49,186 nucleotides of DNA from Burkholderiales bacterium (GCA_014860355.1 JACZJV010000135.1:1-49186); one strand, 5' to 3'; positions 26,617-36,387 are shown, counted from the first letter of the stretch. A program made the numbers and translations. The notes: generated by a model from the sequence alone, not told the origin.

Positions 26617-29600
26617 ATGAAACCTTATCTGACAAATCTCGCTACCCCCCACCGTACCCTGCCGGCCGTGATTCTGGCCTTGGCTGCCGGACTCATGCTG
26701 CCGCTGCCAGCGCTGGCCGGAGCGGTCGCGCTGGCGACGGCGCCGCTGGCGACATCCACCACGTCCACGGTGAAGCCGAATCTGTTGTTGATGTTTGACA
26801 ATTCCGGCAGCATGGATTGGGATCACATGCCGGACGATTCTGCAGACGGCGGTAGCGCGGTGACCTTCCGCTTCGGCTACTACGGTATGCGCTCGGCCCA
26901 GTGCAACCAGGTCTATTACGATCCCACGGTCACCTATACGCCGCCGGTGCATCCGGACGGCACGAGCTATTCCAATGCCAGTTTTTCCGGCGCCTGGACC
27001 AACGGATTCAGCACCGGCGCGGGCACTGCCGATTTGCGCACCGGATTCAGAGCCAACCAGTCTGATGTGGGCGGCAACGCCGGAGGCGTAGACTCCGCGA
27101 CGAATGCTTATTACTACAATTATTCGGGCAGCCAGCTGAGCTCTTTGCAGAGGAACTACAACAGCACCAGCAATGTCTTCTATAGCGAATGCAACAGTGC
27201 CGAAAATGCAGCGCCAGGACGCGACGGATTTTTTACCAGAATCAGCCTGTCGAGCACCGCGGCCGCCACGACCGCCTCCATAGTGGTAGGCGGCAGCAGC
27301 CCCACCAGCACTTCGGTGAGCGGCATCGTCGTGAACGGCACGCAGCAGATCATGTCCGGTCTAGCCGCGGCGAGCACCTCCACTGGCACCCTCGCCACGA
27401 ACATCAGGGACCAGATCAATCTTTGCACGACGTCCAAAGTCGGCAACTGCACCACCACCGGCGGTCATGGCTACACCGCCACGGTGTCGGGCAGCACGGT
27501 CACGCTCACCGGACTGGCTGCAACGGCCCAGACCATGGTGATCACCCGCGGCAACAGCGGCAACATGACCCTGGTCCCGACCATATTCCCGGCCGCCAAC
27601 GCCACCCAGTTGCAGAATTTCGCCAACTGGTACAGCTATTACCGCACCCGATTGCTGATGATGAAAACCGCAACCGGACAGGCGTTCAGCAGCGTCAACA
27701 AGAATTACCGGGTGGGTTTCGCGAAAATCAGCTCGTCGGGCTCGCCGACGGTGTATGTGGATACGTTCTGGGATAACTCCGATTCCGTGGCCGGTCCGGT
27801 CAGCACCCAGCGCACCACCTGGTACAACGCGCTCTACAACACCACGAGCAGCGGCAGCACCCCGTTGCGCACCGCATTGTCGGATGCCGGGCGGTACTAC
27901 GCCGGCAAGCTGGGTGGTGCCGATCCGGTGCAGTTTTCCTGCCAGCAGAACTTCACCCTGCTTTCCACCGACGGTTACTGGAACACAGGCGATGGCTACA
28001 AGATAGACGGCAGCTCCGCCGTCGGCAACCAGGACGGGACCGCCCCGCGGCCGATGTACGACGGCGCCCAGACCTCCGCCCAATGGACCTTCACGTATGC
28101 CAGGAACTACTATTCCAACACCAGAGGTTCCGGGAGCGACAGGTGCAGCAACAGGAACGACAGGCATGTAGTGACCCAGCCGCAGATCGGCACTTGCGTC
28201 AAGTCCTCAGGTAGCGGAAGTTGCACGCCCAGCAACTGGATTTCCAACGGATCTTCCAGCATGGGTCCCTGCCTGAGTAACCCCAGATTTCCACAGGACT
28301 ATCCGGGCGGAAATCAGACCACCCCACCTGTGCTGCAGGGTTCGCCCGTGGAATCTGCAGGAACCAGCGGCGGCACCAGCGACAACCTGGCAGACATCGC
28401 CATGTACTACTATCAGACCGATTTGCGCACCACGGCGCTGGGCAACTGCGGCCCGGATAATTCACTGTGTGAAAACAATGTGTTCCAGGGGGCCACGGAC
28501 AAGAATCTGCAGCAGCACATGACCACTTTCACACTGGGCCTGGGCGCAAGCGGCTGGATGAATTATTCGTCGAGCTATCTGAGCGACACGACCGGGGATT
28601 TTACCGCGGTCAAGCAGGGCAGCACCGCCAGTTCCAGCGCGACTCCGCCGGTGTGCTCCTGGCAGGCGGATGGCAGCGTGTGCAACTGGCCCGTGCCCGG
28701 CCTGTCCAGCGGCAACGGCTTCATCGCCAACGTCGACGACCTGTGGCATGCGGCGGTGAACGGACGCGGCGCCTATTTCAGCGCCACCAATCCGAAGACC
28801 CTGTCCGCCGGCCTGACCAACGCGCTGGCGAGCATCAATTCCAAAATAGGCGCCGCTGCGGCTGCCGCCACCAGCACGCTCAATCCGGTCGCGGGCAACA
28901 ACTTCGCCTATGTCGCCAGCTACACCACGGTTGCATGGAAGGGCAATCTCGAAGCACGCGGCATCAACGTGGACACCGGCACGGTTACCGAGAATGCCTC
29001 CTGGTGCATCGAAGATGTCGCGGCGCAATCCTGCGCCGCACCGGGTACCGTCGAGACCGACACCTCTGGAGAGGTCACAGTCTTTTACTGCGTGACGCCC
29101 AATCAGGTCGTCTGCAACGGCGGCGAGCTGGTCGGTTCGGATTGCAAGGTGCAGATCGCGACCGCCTGCACCGGCACCATGAACTCCCTGGTGGGCGACG
29201 CCTCCGACACGCGCAATGTTTATACGGCGAAAAGCGATGGCTCCGCCGCACTCGTCGATTTCTTGTATACGAACCTGGATCCGGCTGACTTTGACAGCTC
29301 GCGCATCAGTACGCTCACGCAGATGCAGGGGACCACGCTGACCGCGGCACAAAAGAGTGCGGCCGCAGGCGCGAACCTGGTCAATTATCTGCGCGGACAG
29401 CACGGACACGAGTTTGATCGCACCTCCAACGCCCTGGTGGACCAGTTGTATCGCAAACGCGAAGCAGTGCTGGGGGATGCGCTGGAATCCCAGCCCGCCT
29501 TCATCGGCGCACCCGTATTCAGCTATCCCTACCCGGGCTATAGCAGCTACCTGACCGACCAGGCCGGCCGCGCGGGGACGGTGTACATGGGCACCAACGA

Positions 29601-30966
29601 CGGCATGATGCACGCGTTCGCAGGCGACACCGGGGTGGAACGCTGGGCATATGTACCGAGCATGGTGCTGCCCAATCTGTGGAAACTGGCAGACACCTCC
29701 TACGCCACCAACCACACGAACTACGTCAACGGCAGCCCGATCACCTCGGATATATGTGCCGCCAACTGCGGTGATGCCGCCACTGCGGTGTGGAAGACCA
29801 TACTGGTGGCCGGGCTGAACGGCGGCGGGCGCGGCTACTATGCGCTGGACATCACCGACCCCGCTGCACCTGCCCTGCTATGGGAATTCAAGCCCAGCGC
29901 CCCCATCGGCCGACCCCAGGACCCGGATCTGGGTTACAGCTTCGGCCGCGCGATCATCACGCGCAAGACCGACGGCACCTGGGTGGTGCTGGTGACTTCC
30001 GGCTACAACAACGGAACCGTCAGCAGCGATCCGCTGGTCAACAATTCGCCGGCGGGCAGCGGCATCGGCTACCTGTACGTCCTGAATGCTGCCACCGGCG
30101 CAATCATCAGCAAGATTTCCACTGGCGTAGGCAGCGCGGCGACTCCCAGCGGACTGGCCAAGATCGCCGGCTGGAACAATGAACCCGCGGGCAACGCGGC
30201 GGGTTTCGTCTACGGCGGCGACTTGCTCGGAAATGTCTGGCGCTTCGACATCAACACCGGCGCCGTGCTGAAGTTCGCCACCTTGTTCGACGACCTCAAC
30301 GTCGCCCAACCAATTATGACGACCCCGATACTGGGCGAAATCAACGGCAAGCGCGTGGTGTTCATCGGCACCGGGAAATATCTGGAAACCTCGGACCTGA
30401 CCACGAGCCAGAAGCAGACCCAGTACGCGATCAAGGACGACAACGCGAGCGCTACCCTGGTAAACCCGCGCGCCACTCTGGTGCAGCAATACCTCATCAA
30501 CAATCCGGACGGGACGGCCACCCGCCTTTCCTCCGGCACGTCCACTGCCGGCGCCGCCACTGCCACCAATCCGGTGGATTTTTTCGCCGACCGCGGCTGG
30601 TTCGTCGATTTTCCTGATCTCGGAGAGCGCGTAAACATCGACGCCAGGCTGGTGCAAGGTACACTGCTGGTGCCCTCGATTGTTCCTTCGAGCACGGTCT
30701 GCGCGCCTGGCGGGTTTGGCTGGCTCAACTTTCTCGACTACAAGACCGGCGGCGCAATTACCCAGCTTCCGGGAATCCCGATGGCATCGACAAAATACGA
30801 CTCGACCATCGTCGGGATCAATGTGCTCTTCATCCAGGGTTCGCCGATAGTCGAGGTGGTGACTTCGACGAATCCGACGCCGAAGAAAGATCCGGACGTG
30901 CAGTTCCGGGCAGCGGCGGCCGGATTTGCCGGAAAGCGGCAGAACTGGCGCGAGTTGATTCAGTGA
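26617..30966 (+). CDS. pilY1: Pilus tip adhesin / assembly factor PilY1
   Basis: A 1449-residue secreted protein, longer than the Pseudomonas aeruginosa PilY1 (about 1,160). Signal peptide with cleavage near residue 35 (LPLPALA|G). A von Willebrand A-like region opens with LLLMFDNSGSMDW, a MIDAS-type DxSxS at residues 61-65. Long Ser/Thr/Asn/Gly-rich stretches follow, and from about residue 980 a C-terminal PilY1 beta-propeller starts with TVYMGTNDGMMHAFAGDTG. It is many-cysteine and Asn-rich, as in extracellular adhesins. PilY1 sits at the pilus tip, counteracts retraction and mediates surface attachment. It ends the operon; I see no clear terminator before the convergent yajQ. Confidence 0.93.
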   Translation: MKPYLTNLATPHRTLPAVILALAAGLMLPLPALAGAVALATAPLATSTTSTVKPNLLLMFDNSGSMDWDHMPDDSADGGSAVTFRFGYYGMRSAQCNQVYYDPTVTYTPPVHPDGTSYSNASFSGAWTNGFSTGAGTADLRTGFRANQSDVGGNAGGVDSATNAYYYNYSGSQLSSLQRNYNSTSNVFYSECNSAENAAPGRDGFFTRISLSSTAAATTASIVVGGSSPTSTSVSGIVVNGTQQIMSGLAAASTSTGTLATNIRDQINLCTTSKVGNCTTTGGHGYTATVSGSTVTLTGLAATAQTMVITRGNSGNMTLVPTIFPAANATQLQNFANWYSYYRTRLLMMKTATGQAFSSVNKNYRVGFAKISSSGSPTVYVDTFWDNSDSVAGPVSTQRTTWYNALYNTTSSGSTPLRTALSDAGRYYAGKLGGADPVQFSCQQNFTLLSTDGYWNTGDGYKIDGSSAVGNQDGTAPRPMYDGAQTSAQWTFTYARNYYSNTRGSGSDRCSNRNDRHVVTQPQIGTCVKSSGSGSCTPSNWISNGSSSMGPCLSNPRFPQDYPGGNQTTPPVLQGSPVESAGTSGGTSDNLADIAMYYYQTDLRTTALGNCGPDNSLCENNVFQGATDKNLQQHMTTFTLGLGASGWMNYSSSYLSDTTGDFTAVKQGSTASSSATPPVCSWQADGSVCNWPVPGLSSGNGFIANVDDLWHAAVNGRGAYFSATNPKTLSAGLTNALASINSKIGAAAAAATSTLNPVAGNNFAYVASYTTVAWKGNLEARGINVDTGTVTENASWCIEDVAAQSCAAPGTVETDTSGEVTVFYCVTPNQVVCNGGELVGSDCKVQIATACTGTMNSLVGDASDTRNVYTAKSDGSAALVDFLYTNLDPADFDSSRISTLTQMQGTTLTAAQKSAAAGANLVNYLRGQHGHEFDRTSNALVDQLYRKREAVLGDALESQPAFIGAPVFSYPYPGYSSYLTDQAGRAGTVYMGTNDGMMHAFAGDTGVERWAYVPSMVLPNLWKLADTSYATNHTNYVNGSPITSDICAANCGDAATAVWKTILVAGLNGGGRGYYALDITDPAAPALLWEFKPSAPIGRPQDPDLGYSFGRAIITRKTDGTWVVLVTSGYNNGTVSSDPLVNNSPAGSGIGYLYVLNAATGAIISKISTGVGSAATPSGLAKIAGWNNEPAGNAAGFVYGGDLLGNVWRFDINTGAVLKFATLFDDLNVAQPIMTTPILGEINGKRVVFIGTGKYLETSDLTTSQKQTQYAIKDDNASATLVNPRATLVQQYLINNPDGTATRLSSGTSTAGAATATNPVDFFADRGWFVDFPDLGERVNIDARLVQGTLLVPSIVPSSTVCAPGGFGWLNFLDYKTGGAITQLPGIPMASTKYDSTIVGINVLFIQGSPIVEVVTSTNPTPKKDPDVQFRAAAAGFAGKRQNWRELIQ

Positions 30967-31095
30967 TCGGGCGGGTCTAGCCCGGAACGATGCCGCGGAA
31001 TCCGGGACGAGGACTGGCCGGTCCTCTACCTAATTCCGCTGCGCCTGGCCCCGACGCCGGGTATGGTCGCTGTGTTCGCCGGCAGTCGCAACGGC

Positions 31096-31581
31096 TCAGT
31101 CGCGGAAATTCTGGAACTGCAGCGGAATATCGGTGATGGATTTCTTGACCAGTTGAATGGCCGTCTGCAGGTCGTCCTTCTTCGCGCCGGAAACGCGCAC
31201 CGCCGTGCCCTGAATGCTGGCCTGTACCTTGAGCTTGTTGTCCTTGATCAGTTTGACGATCTTTTTCGCCTGCTCCGACTCGATGCCGTTCTTGACTTCG
31301 ACAGTATGCTTGATCTTGTCGCCGCTGATTTTCTCCGTGCCCTTCGGTTCGAGCGCACGCACGTCCACGCCGCGTTTTGCGCATTTCGCGGTGAACACGT
31401 CCATCAACTGCTTGAGCTTGAAATCGTCGTCGGCGAAAACCGCCAGCGTAAATTCGGATTGCTCTATTCTGGCGTCCGAACCCTTGAAATCGAATCGATT
31501 GGCGACTTCCTTGTTGCACTGATCGATCGCGTTCCTGAGTTCGACCTTGTTGACTTCCGAAGTGATGTCGAAGGAGGGCAT
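31096..31581 (-). CDS. yajQ: YajQ-family nucleotide-binding protein
   Basis: A 161-residue cytoplasmic protein of the YajQ (DUF520) family with two ferredoxin-like halves. Signatures are [33 protein letters not shown] and the C-terminal LQFQNFRD. Some members bind cyclic di-GMP and influence virulence or phage growth; here that is only an analogy, though it stands next to a pilus operon where c-di-GMP control would make sense. The ATG at 31581 has GAGAG upstream. Convergent with pilY1, divergent from the next gene. Confidence 0.95.
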   Translation of the reverse strand: MPSFDITSEVNKVELRNAIDQCNKEVANRFDFKGSDARIEQSEFTLAVFADDDFKLKQLMDVFTAKCAKRGVDVRALEPKGTEKISGDKIKHTVEVKNGIESEQAKKIVKLIKDNKLKVQASIQGTAVRVSGAKKDDLQTAIQLVKKSITDIPLQFQNFRD

Positions 31582-31626
31582 GGCAGGTCTCTCGCGTCAG
31601 TTGATGTCGATTGATGTGTAGGCGTG

Positions 31627-31632
31627 ATTATA
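31627..31632 (-). promoter_or_regulatory. Candidate -10 element for yajQ
   Basis: A perfect TATAAT on the minus strand, about 45 bases before the yajQ start. No good -35 is visible at the right distance. Confidence 0.3.
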
Positions 31633-31722
31633 CTGTAGGGCGTGTCTGACGCCGCCGGCGCGAGCCGCTACAATTGCCGGCGGGATGAAACCCGACCGAA
31701 AACCGTAAATGGAGAAAACAGG

Positions 31723-32490
31723 ATGGCGCACTGGATACGCTTCGAGCATCAGGGCCGGGCAGGCTTCGGCATGCTCGAGAACGAAAGCATCAAGGTTCAT
31801 TCCGGCGACATGTTTGCAGGCGCGCAAGCCACCGGGGAGCTCGTTTCCCGGGCTGCGGTCAAGGTGCTTACCCCGACTCGGCCGAGCAAGATGGTGGCCC
31901 TGTGGAACAATTTCCATGCGCTTGCGGCGAAGCTGGGCAATCCGGAACCCCCGGAACCGCTGTATTTTCTCAAAGGCAACAACTCCTTCCTCGCGCACGG
32001 GGAGACCATCCGCGTTCCGGCTTCGTATCCCGGCAAGGTGGTGTACGAGGGTGAACTGGGCGTGGTCATCGGCAAGCGCTGCTCGGGTGTGGCTGTAGCC
32101 GATGCCCCCGGCCATGTATTCGGCTATACCTGCATCAACGACGTCACCGCCGCGGAGATCCTCAACAGGGACGCGAGCTTCGCCCAGTGGGCCCGCGCCA
32201 AGAGTTTCGACACCTTCGGCGTTTTCGGGCCGGTGATCGCCACCGGCCTCGATCCGTCCGAGCTCGTGGTCAGGACCATCCTTAACGATCAGGAGAGGCA
32301 GAACTATCCCGTGGCCGACATGATTTTTTCCCCGGCACAGCTGGTCAGCCTGATCTCGCAGGACATGACGCTGGAACCCGGCGACGTGATCGCCTGCGGC
32401 ACCTCGCTGGGCGTGGGCTCGATGAAGCCGGGCAGCCGCGTCAGCGTCGTCATCGACGGCATCGGCACGCTAAGCAACCGCTACGAATAA
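31723..32490 (+). CDS. Fumarylacetoacetate hydrolase-family protein
   Basis: A 255-residue enzyme of the FAH superfamily, which hydrolyses C-C bonds or acts as hydratase, decarboxylase or acylpyruvase on 2-oxo acids with Mg2+. Metal ligands lie in YEGELGVVIGK (about residue 108 on) and in YTCINDVTA; the C-terminal GTSLGVGSMKPG loop is typical. The ATG at 31723 is chosen because GGAG lies 9 bases upstream; an earlier in-frame start at 31642 adds non-conserved residues. It stands alone, with no aromatic catabolism genes next to it, so the substrate is open (acylpyruvate or oxaloacetate-like are common). Confidence 0.9.
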   Translation: MAHWIRFEHQGRAGFGMLENESIKVHSGDMFAGAQATGELVSRAAVKVLTPTRPSKMVALWNNFHALAAKLGNPEPPEPLYFLKGNNSFLAHGETIRVPASYPGKVVYEGELGVVIGKRCSGVAVADAPGHVFGYTCINDVTAAEILNRDASFAQWARAKSFDTFGVFGPVIATGLDPSELVVRTILNDQERQNYPVADMIFSPAQLVSLISQDMTLEPGDVIACGTSLGVGSMKPGSRVSVVIDGIGTLSNRYE

Positions 32491-32513
32491 GCGCCGGCCG
32501 CGTACTCCCAATT

Positions 32514-32550
32514 GGAAAAGCCGTTTCGATATTCTCGAAACGGCTTTTCC
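32514..32550. terminator. Strong bidirectional terminator
   Basis: A perfect 16-base stem, GGAAAAGCCGTTTCGA (32514-32529) with its complement (32535-32550), and the loop TATTC. A- and T-runs are within the arms. It separates the FAH-family gene from the convergent argG. Confidence 0.85.
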
Positions 32551-32570
32551 GCAACTGCTGCGATGCGCTG

Positions 32571-33860
32571 CTACTTCTTACGGCGCCTGCGCAGATTCGC
32601 CGCGCCTTGCGCATCGCGGACTTTCGCCGGTCCTTGTGGATCGCGGACTTTCGCCGCGATGCGCATGCGCAGCGCATTCAGGCGGATGAAGCCCTCGGCG
32701 TCCCTCGGGTCGTAGGCGCCACGGTCGTCCTCGAAGGTGGCAATGGCCGTGTCGAACAGGGAATCGCTCTTCGAGTCGCGGCCGACAACGACGACGTTGC
32801 CCTTGTACAGCTTGACCCGCACCCAGCCGTTCACGTTCGCCTGAGAGGCATCGATCATGGTCTGCAGCATGCGCCGCTCTGGGCTCCACCAGTAGCCGTT
32901 GTAGATCAGCGCCGCGTAGCGCGGCATCAGATCGTCCTTGAGGTGGGCGACTTCCCGGTCCAGGCATACCGATTCGATGGCGCGATGCGCGCGCAGCATG
33001 ATGGTGCCGCCGGGCGTCTCGTAGCAGCCGCGGGATTTCATGCCGACGTAGCGGTTTTCGACCAGGTCCAGCCGTCCGATGCCGTGCTTGCCGCCCAGTT
33101 TGTTGAGGGTCTCGAGGACCTTCGCCGGCGACAGCTTGTTGCCGTTGACGGCGACGATGTCGCCCTGCCGGTATTCCATCTCGACATATTCGGCGCGGTC
33201 CGGCGCCTCCTCCGGCGACACGGTCCAGCGCCACATGTCCTTTTCCGGTTCCTTGGCCGGATTTTCGAGCATGCGGCCTTCGTAGGAAATGTGCAGCAGG
33301 TTGGCGTCGGTGCTATAGGGTGAACCGGCTTTCTTCTTTCCTTCCACGGGAATGCCGTGTTTCTCGGCGTACTTGAGCAGCTTTTCGCGCGACACCAGAT
33401 CCCATTCGCGCCATGGCGCGATGACGCGGATATCGGGTTCGAGCGCGTAGTAGCCGAGTTCGAACCGCACCTGATCATTGCCCTTGCCGGTGGCGCCATG
33501 CGAAACGGCGTCCGCGCCGGTCATGCGCGCAATCTCGATCTGCCGCTTGGCGATGAGCGGACGCGCAATCGAGGTGCCGAGCAGGTATTCGCCTTCGTAG
33601 ATCGCGTTGGCGCGGAACATGGGAAAGACGAAGTCGCGCACGAACTCTTCGCGCAGGTCATCGATGAATATCTTCCTGACGCCGAACTGTTTCGCCTTCT
33701 TTCGCGCCGGCTCAAGTTCTTCGCCCTGGCCGATGTCCGCGGTGAAGGTGATCACCTCGCAGCCGTACTGGTCCTGCAGCCATTTGAGAATAACCGAGGT
33801 ATCCAGCCCGCCGGAGTAGGCGAGCACGACTTTTTTCACTCCGCTCATTTTGTTTGGCAT
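32571..33860 (-). CDS. argG: Argininosuccinate synthase
   Basis: A 429-residue enzyme joining citrulline and aspartate with ATP in arginine synthesis. The ATP loop is [11 protein letters not shown] near the N-terminus; [13 protein letters not shown] and the [16 protein letters not shown] segment follow. The usual length is about 400-410. The excess is at the C-terminus, where RMRIA is followed by two copies of a nine-residue unit ([18 protein letters not shown]) and then ANLRRRRKK. The inserted units come from a 27-base tandem repeat and leave the frame intact. Start ATG at 33860; the next ATG at 33848 (MSGVKKVV) is the more usual N-terminus. Last gene of argD-argF-argG. Confidence 0.95.
   Translation of the reverse strand: MPNKMSGVKKVVLAYSGGLDTSVILKWLQDQYGCEVITFTADIGQGEELEPARKKAKQFGVRKIFIDDLREEFVRDFVFPMFRANAIYEGEYLLGTSIARPLIAKRQIEIARMTGADAVSHGATGKGNDQVRFELGYYALEPDIRVIAPWREWDLVSREKLLKYAEKHGIPVEGKKKAGSPYSTDANLLHISYEGRMLENPAKEPEKDMWRWTVSPEEAPDRAEYVEMEYRQGDIVAVNGNKLSPAKVLETLNKLGGKHGIGRLDLVENRYVGMKSRGCYETPGGTIMLRAHRAIESVCLDREVAHLKDDLMPRYAALIYNGYWWSPERRMLQTMIDASQANVNGWVRVKLYKGNVVVVGRDSKSDSLFDTAIATFEDDRGAYDPRDAEGFIRLNALRMRIAAKVRDPQGPAKVRDAQGAANLRRRRKK
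32601..32654 (-). repeat. 27-base tandem repeat in the argG 3' end, two units
   Basis: Units 32628-32654 and 32601-32627 (in reading order) encode AKVRDPQGP and AKVRDAQGA. They share GCGAAAGTCCGCGAT and differ at a few later bases. Removing both would leave [14 protein letters not shown], a plausible original C-terminus. Confidence 0.85.
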
Positions 33861-33922
33861 TTGTTTACTCGGAAAATTAGGAATTCAGATATCTGCCGGC
33901 TCGCTCCAGCGCTGCGCACCGA

Positions 33923-34840
33923 TCATGCAACTCTTCCCAGCAGCAGGAATTCCATCAGCGCTTTTTGCGTATGCAGGCGGTTTTCAGCTTCGTCCCATAC
34001 CACGCTGTGCGGGCCGTCGATCACGTCCGCGGCAACTTCCTCGCCCCGGTGCGCCGGCAGGCAGTGCATGAACAATGCGTCCGGGGCGGCCAGGCGCATC
34101 ATGTCGGCGTCTACCTGCCAGTCGCTGAAGTCGCGCTTGCGCTCGGCGTCCTCGTCCTCGAAGCCCATGCTCGTCCAGACGTCGGTGGTGACCAGATCAG
34201 CGCCGCGGGCGGCCTCCATCGGGTCGGCAAAATGTTCGAAATGCTTGGCGCCGTACGCGCCAGCGCGCTCGGCCTCGACCTCGTAGCCGGGCGGGGTAGA
34301 GACGTGCAGATTGAAGTCGAAAATGGCGGCCGCCTTCATCCAGCTGTTGCAGACGTTGTTGGAATCGCCGATCCAGGCCACCGTCTTTCCGCTGATCGGG
34401 CCGCGGTGTTCGGCGTAGGTGAAGACGTCGCCCATCACCTGGCAGGGGTGGTATTCATTGGTCAGCCCGTTGATCACCGGCACGCGCGAGACGGCGGCAA
34501 AGCGCTCGAGGATTTCCTGATCGAAGGTGCGGATCATGACGATGTCGACCATGCGCGACACCACCTGGGCCATGTCTTCGACCGGTTCCCCGCGCCCGAG
34601 CTGGGTGTCGCGGGTGCTTAGAAAAATGGCCGCACCGCCCAGCTGGTGCATGCCGGCTTCGAACGACAGGCGCGTGCGCGTGGACTGCTTCTCGAAAATC
34701 ATCGCCAGCGTGCGGTCGACCAGCGGGTGGTAGGGCTTGTACTGCTTGAACTGGTCCTTGATCCAGCGCGTGCGAGCGAACAGGTACTCGTACTCGGCGC
34801 GGGAAAGGTCGCTGAATTGCAGATAATGCCGCAGCTGCAT
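33923..34840 (-). CDS. argF: Ornithine carbamoyltransferase
   Basis: A 305-residue enzyme making citrulline from ornithine and carbamoyl phosphate. The carbamoyl-phosphate motif is STRTR (residues 53-57); the ornithine loop is HCLPAHRGEEV, and NEYHPCQ contributes to the active site. The ATG at 34840 has GGAG 7 bases upstream. It lies 15 bases after argD and 62 before argG. Length is normal. The product feeds argG directly. Confidence 0.97.
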   Translation of the reverse strand: MQLRHYLQFSDLSRAEYEYLFARTRWIKDQFKQYKPYHPLVDRTLAMIFEKQSTRTRLSFEAGMHQLGGAAIFLSTRDTQLGRGEPVEDMAQVVSRMVDIVMIRTFDQEILERFAAVSRVPVINGLTNEYHPCQVMGDVFTYAEHRGPISGKTVAWIGDSNNVCNSWMKAAAIFDFNLHVSTPPGYEVEAERAGAYGAKHFEHFADPMEAARGADLVTTDVWTSMGFEDEDAERKRDFSDWQVDADMMRLAAPDALFMHCLPAHRGEEVAADVIDGPHSVVWDEAENRLHTQKALMEFLLLGRVA

Positions 34841-34855
34841 GATCGGTCTCCGGCG

Positions 34856-36043
34856 TCAGTTCGCCGGGGCGCTCTGGCCGAGGAATTCCAGGATCAACGC
34901 AGAGAGGCGCTCGACCAGCTGCCGCGCTTCCCCCGCGTTGATGATGAGCGGCGGCAACAGCCGCACGACCCTGTCGGCAGTGACGTTGATGAGCAATCCG
35001 GCATCCAGCGCGCGCCGGACCAGCTCCGCGCAGGGACGGTCGAGCTCGATCCCGATCATCAAGCCCATGCCGCGGATCGAGACTACACCCCTGGCATCGG
35101 CGAGCGCGGTGCTCAAGCCGGCACGGACGAAATCGCCCATCTTGACCGCGTTGGCCAGCAGTCGCTCGTGTTCGATGACTTCGAGGGTGGTGATCGCTGC
35201 GGCGCAGGCCAGGGGATTGCCGCCGAAGGTGGATCCATGGTTGCCCGGCTTGAATATCTCGGCCGCGGCGCCCTTGGCGAGACAGGCGCCGATAGGCACC
35301 CCGCCGGCAAGCCCCTTGGCGAGAGTGACCACGTCCGGAAGAAACTCCGCGTGCTGATAGTAAAACCACGTGCCGGTGCGGCCGAGGCCGCATTGGATCT
35401 CGTCGAGCATGAGCAGCCACTGATATTGATCGCACAACTGACGCAAGCCGCGCAGGTAGTCCAGGCGGGCAAGGTTGATGCCGCCTTCCCCCTGGATCGG
35501 CTCTACCAGAATCGCCACCACGTTGCGGTTGTTCTGCGCCACCTGTTGCACCGCTTCCAGGTCGTCGTAGGGCACACGCACGAAGCCAGACACCAGCGGC
35601 TCGAACCCGGCGTGCACCTTGCGGCTGCCCGTCGCCGACAGCGTGGCCAGGGTGCGGCCATGAAAGGCATTCTCCATCACCACGATCGCGGGATTTTCTA
35701 CGCCTTTGCCCTTGGCGTACAGTCGCGCAATCTTGATCGCGGCCTCGTTCGCCTCGCAGCCGGAATTGCAGAAAAAAACCTTGTCCATACCGCTGATCGC
35801 GGCGAGTCTGTCGGCAAGATTTTCCTGCTCGGTGATCTGATAGATGTTGGAGGTGTGAATCAGCCTGCCGGCCTGCGCGGCCAGCGTCGCCACCAGCTTC
35901 GGGTGCGCATGTCCGAGCGTATTCACGGCGATGCCCCCTAGGGCGTCCAGATAGCGCTTGCCCTGCGCATCCCACAGCCACACACCTTCGCCGTGCGTAA
36001 ATGCCACCGGCAGCCTGGCATAAGTGTTCATTACGTGAGACAT
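34856..36043 (-). CDS. argD: Acetylornithine aminotransferase (PLP)
   Basis: A 395-residue class-III aminotransferase converting N-acetylglutamate semialdehyde to N-acetylornithine. The PLP lysine lies in TLAKGLAGGVPIGACLA, the GCEANEAAIKIAR loop binds the cofactor phosphate, and LLMLDEIQCGLGRTG carries the PLP-ring Asp. Related enzymes also act on succinyldiaminopimelate or succinylornithine; its place before argF and argG supports the arginine role. The start is ATG 36043, with AGGG upstream; a second ATG four codons on is possible. An intrinsic terminator lies 18 bases before this start. Confidence 0.94.
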   Translation of the reverse strand: MSHVMNTYARLPVAFTHGEGVWLWDAQGKRYLDALGGIAVNTLGHAHPKLVATLAAQAGRLIHTSNIYQITEQENLADRLAAISGMDKVFFCNSGCEANEAAIKIARLYAKGKGVENPAIVVMENAFHGRTLATLSATGSRKVHAGFEPLVSGFVRVPYDDLEAVQQVAQNNRNVVAILVEPIQGEGGINLARLDYLRGLRQLCDQYQWLLMLDEIQCGLGRTGTWFYYQHAEFLPDVVTLAKGLAGGVPIGACLAKGAAAEIFKPGNHGSTFGGNPLACAAAITTLEVIEHERLLANAVKMGDFVRAGLSTALADARGVVSIRGMGLMIGIELDRPCAELVRRALDAGLLINVTADRVVRLLPPLIINAGEARQLVERLSALILEFLGQSAPAN

Positions 36044-36060
36044 CAGCGTGCCCTAAAATG

Positions 36061-36094
36061 AAAAACGCACACGGCGGCAGTTGCCGCCGTGTGC
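36061..36094 (-). terminator. Intrinsic terminator directly upstream of argD
   Basis: On the minus strand a 13-base stem (GCACACGGCGGCA with its complement, 36067-36094, 2 unpaired bases at the tip) is followed by GTTTTTCATTTT. It lies 92 bases after the stop of the small gene at 36187 and ends 18 bases before argD. It most simply terminates the small gene; it would also act as an attenuator on any argD transcript begun further upstream. Confidence 0.75.
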
Positions 36095-36186
36095 CTGATA
36101 CTCAGTGTCATAATGTTAGCACACTGCCGCAGCTACCGGCAGGGCGCCGGAGCCGCGACTTCGTCCGGCCAACTGCGCGTCTGACC

Positions 36187-36387
36187 TTAGCTCGCCTCAG
36201 CAAGCGGTTCGGTATTCTCTCCCGGCCTGTGCACGGTACACTGCAAAATCCTGCAATGCTGATACATCTGGCGCAACTTGCGCTCGGCGTCACCCTCGTC
36301 TTTACCATGTATCAACAGCTTATCCACAACCAGTCCGCCGCGTGTGCTTATGCGGAACGCATATTTCGTGATCGCCGGATGCACCAC
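36187..36387 (-). CDS. Small protein of unknown function between rpsT and argD
   Basis: A 66-residue protein, VVHPAITKYAFRISTRGG followed by LVVDKLLIHGKDEGDAERKLRQMYQHCRILQC and a polar tail. The pattern of a beta strand, a turn, a second strand and an amphipathic helix looks like a small alpha/beta fold, and I think similar short proteins occur in other betaproteobacteria, but this is from memory. The start is uncertain: GTG at 36387 (or the adjacent GTG at 36384) has AAGGGGGGG 3-8 bases upstream, while TTG at 36405 would add 6 residues. It has its own promoter and terminator, which argues for a real transcript. No signal or membrane segment. Function unknown. Confidence 0.6.
   Translation of the reverse strand: MVHPAITKYAFRISTRGGLVVDKLLIHGKDEGDAERKLRQMYQHCRILQCTVHRPGENTEPLAEAS

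Noticed and set aside
36308..36330. A DnaA-box-like TTATCCACA with nearby AT-rich sequence suggesting a replication origin
   Set aside because: It lies inside the small gene 36187-36387, is a single good copy, and no dnaA, dnaN or clustered boxes are present.
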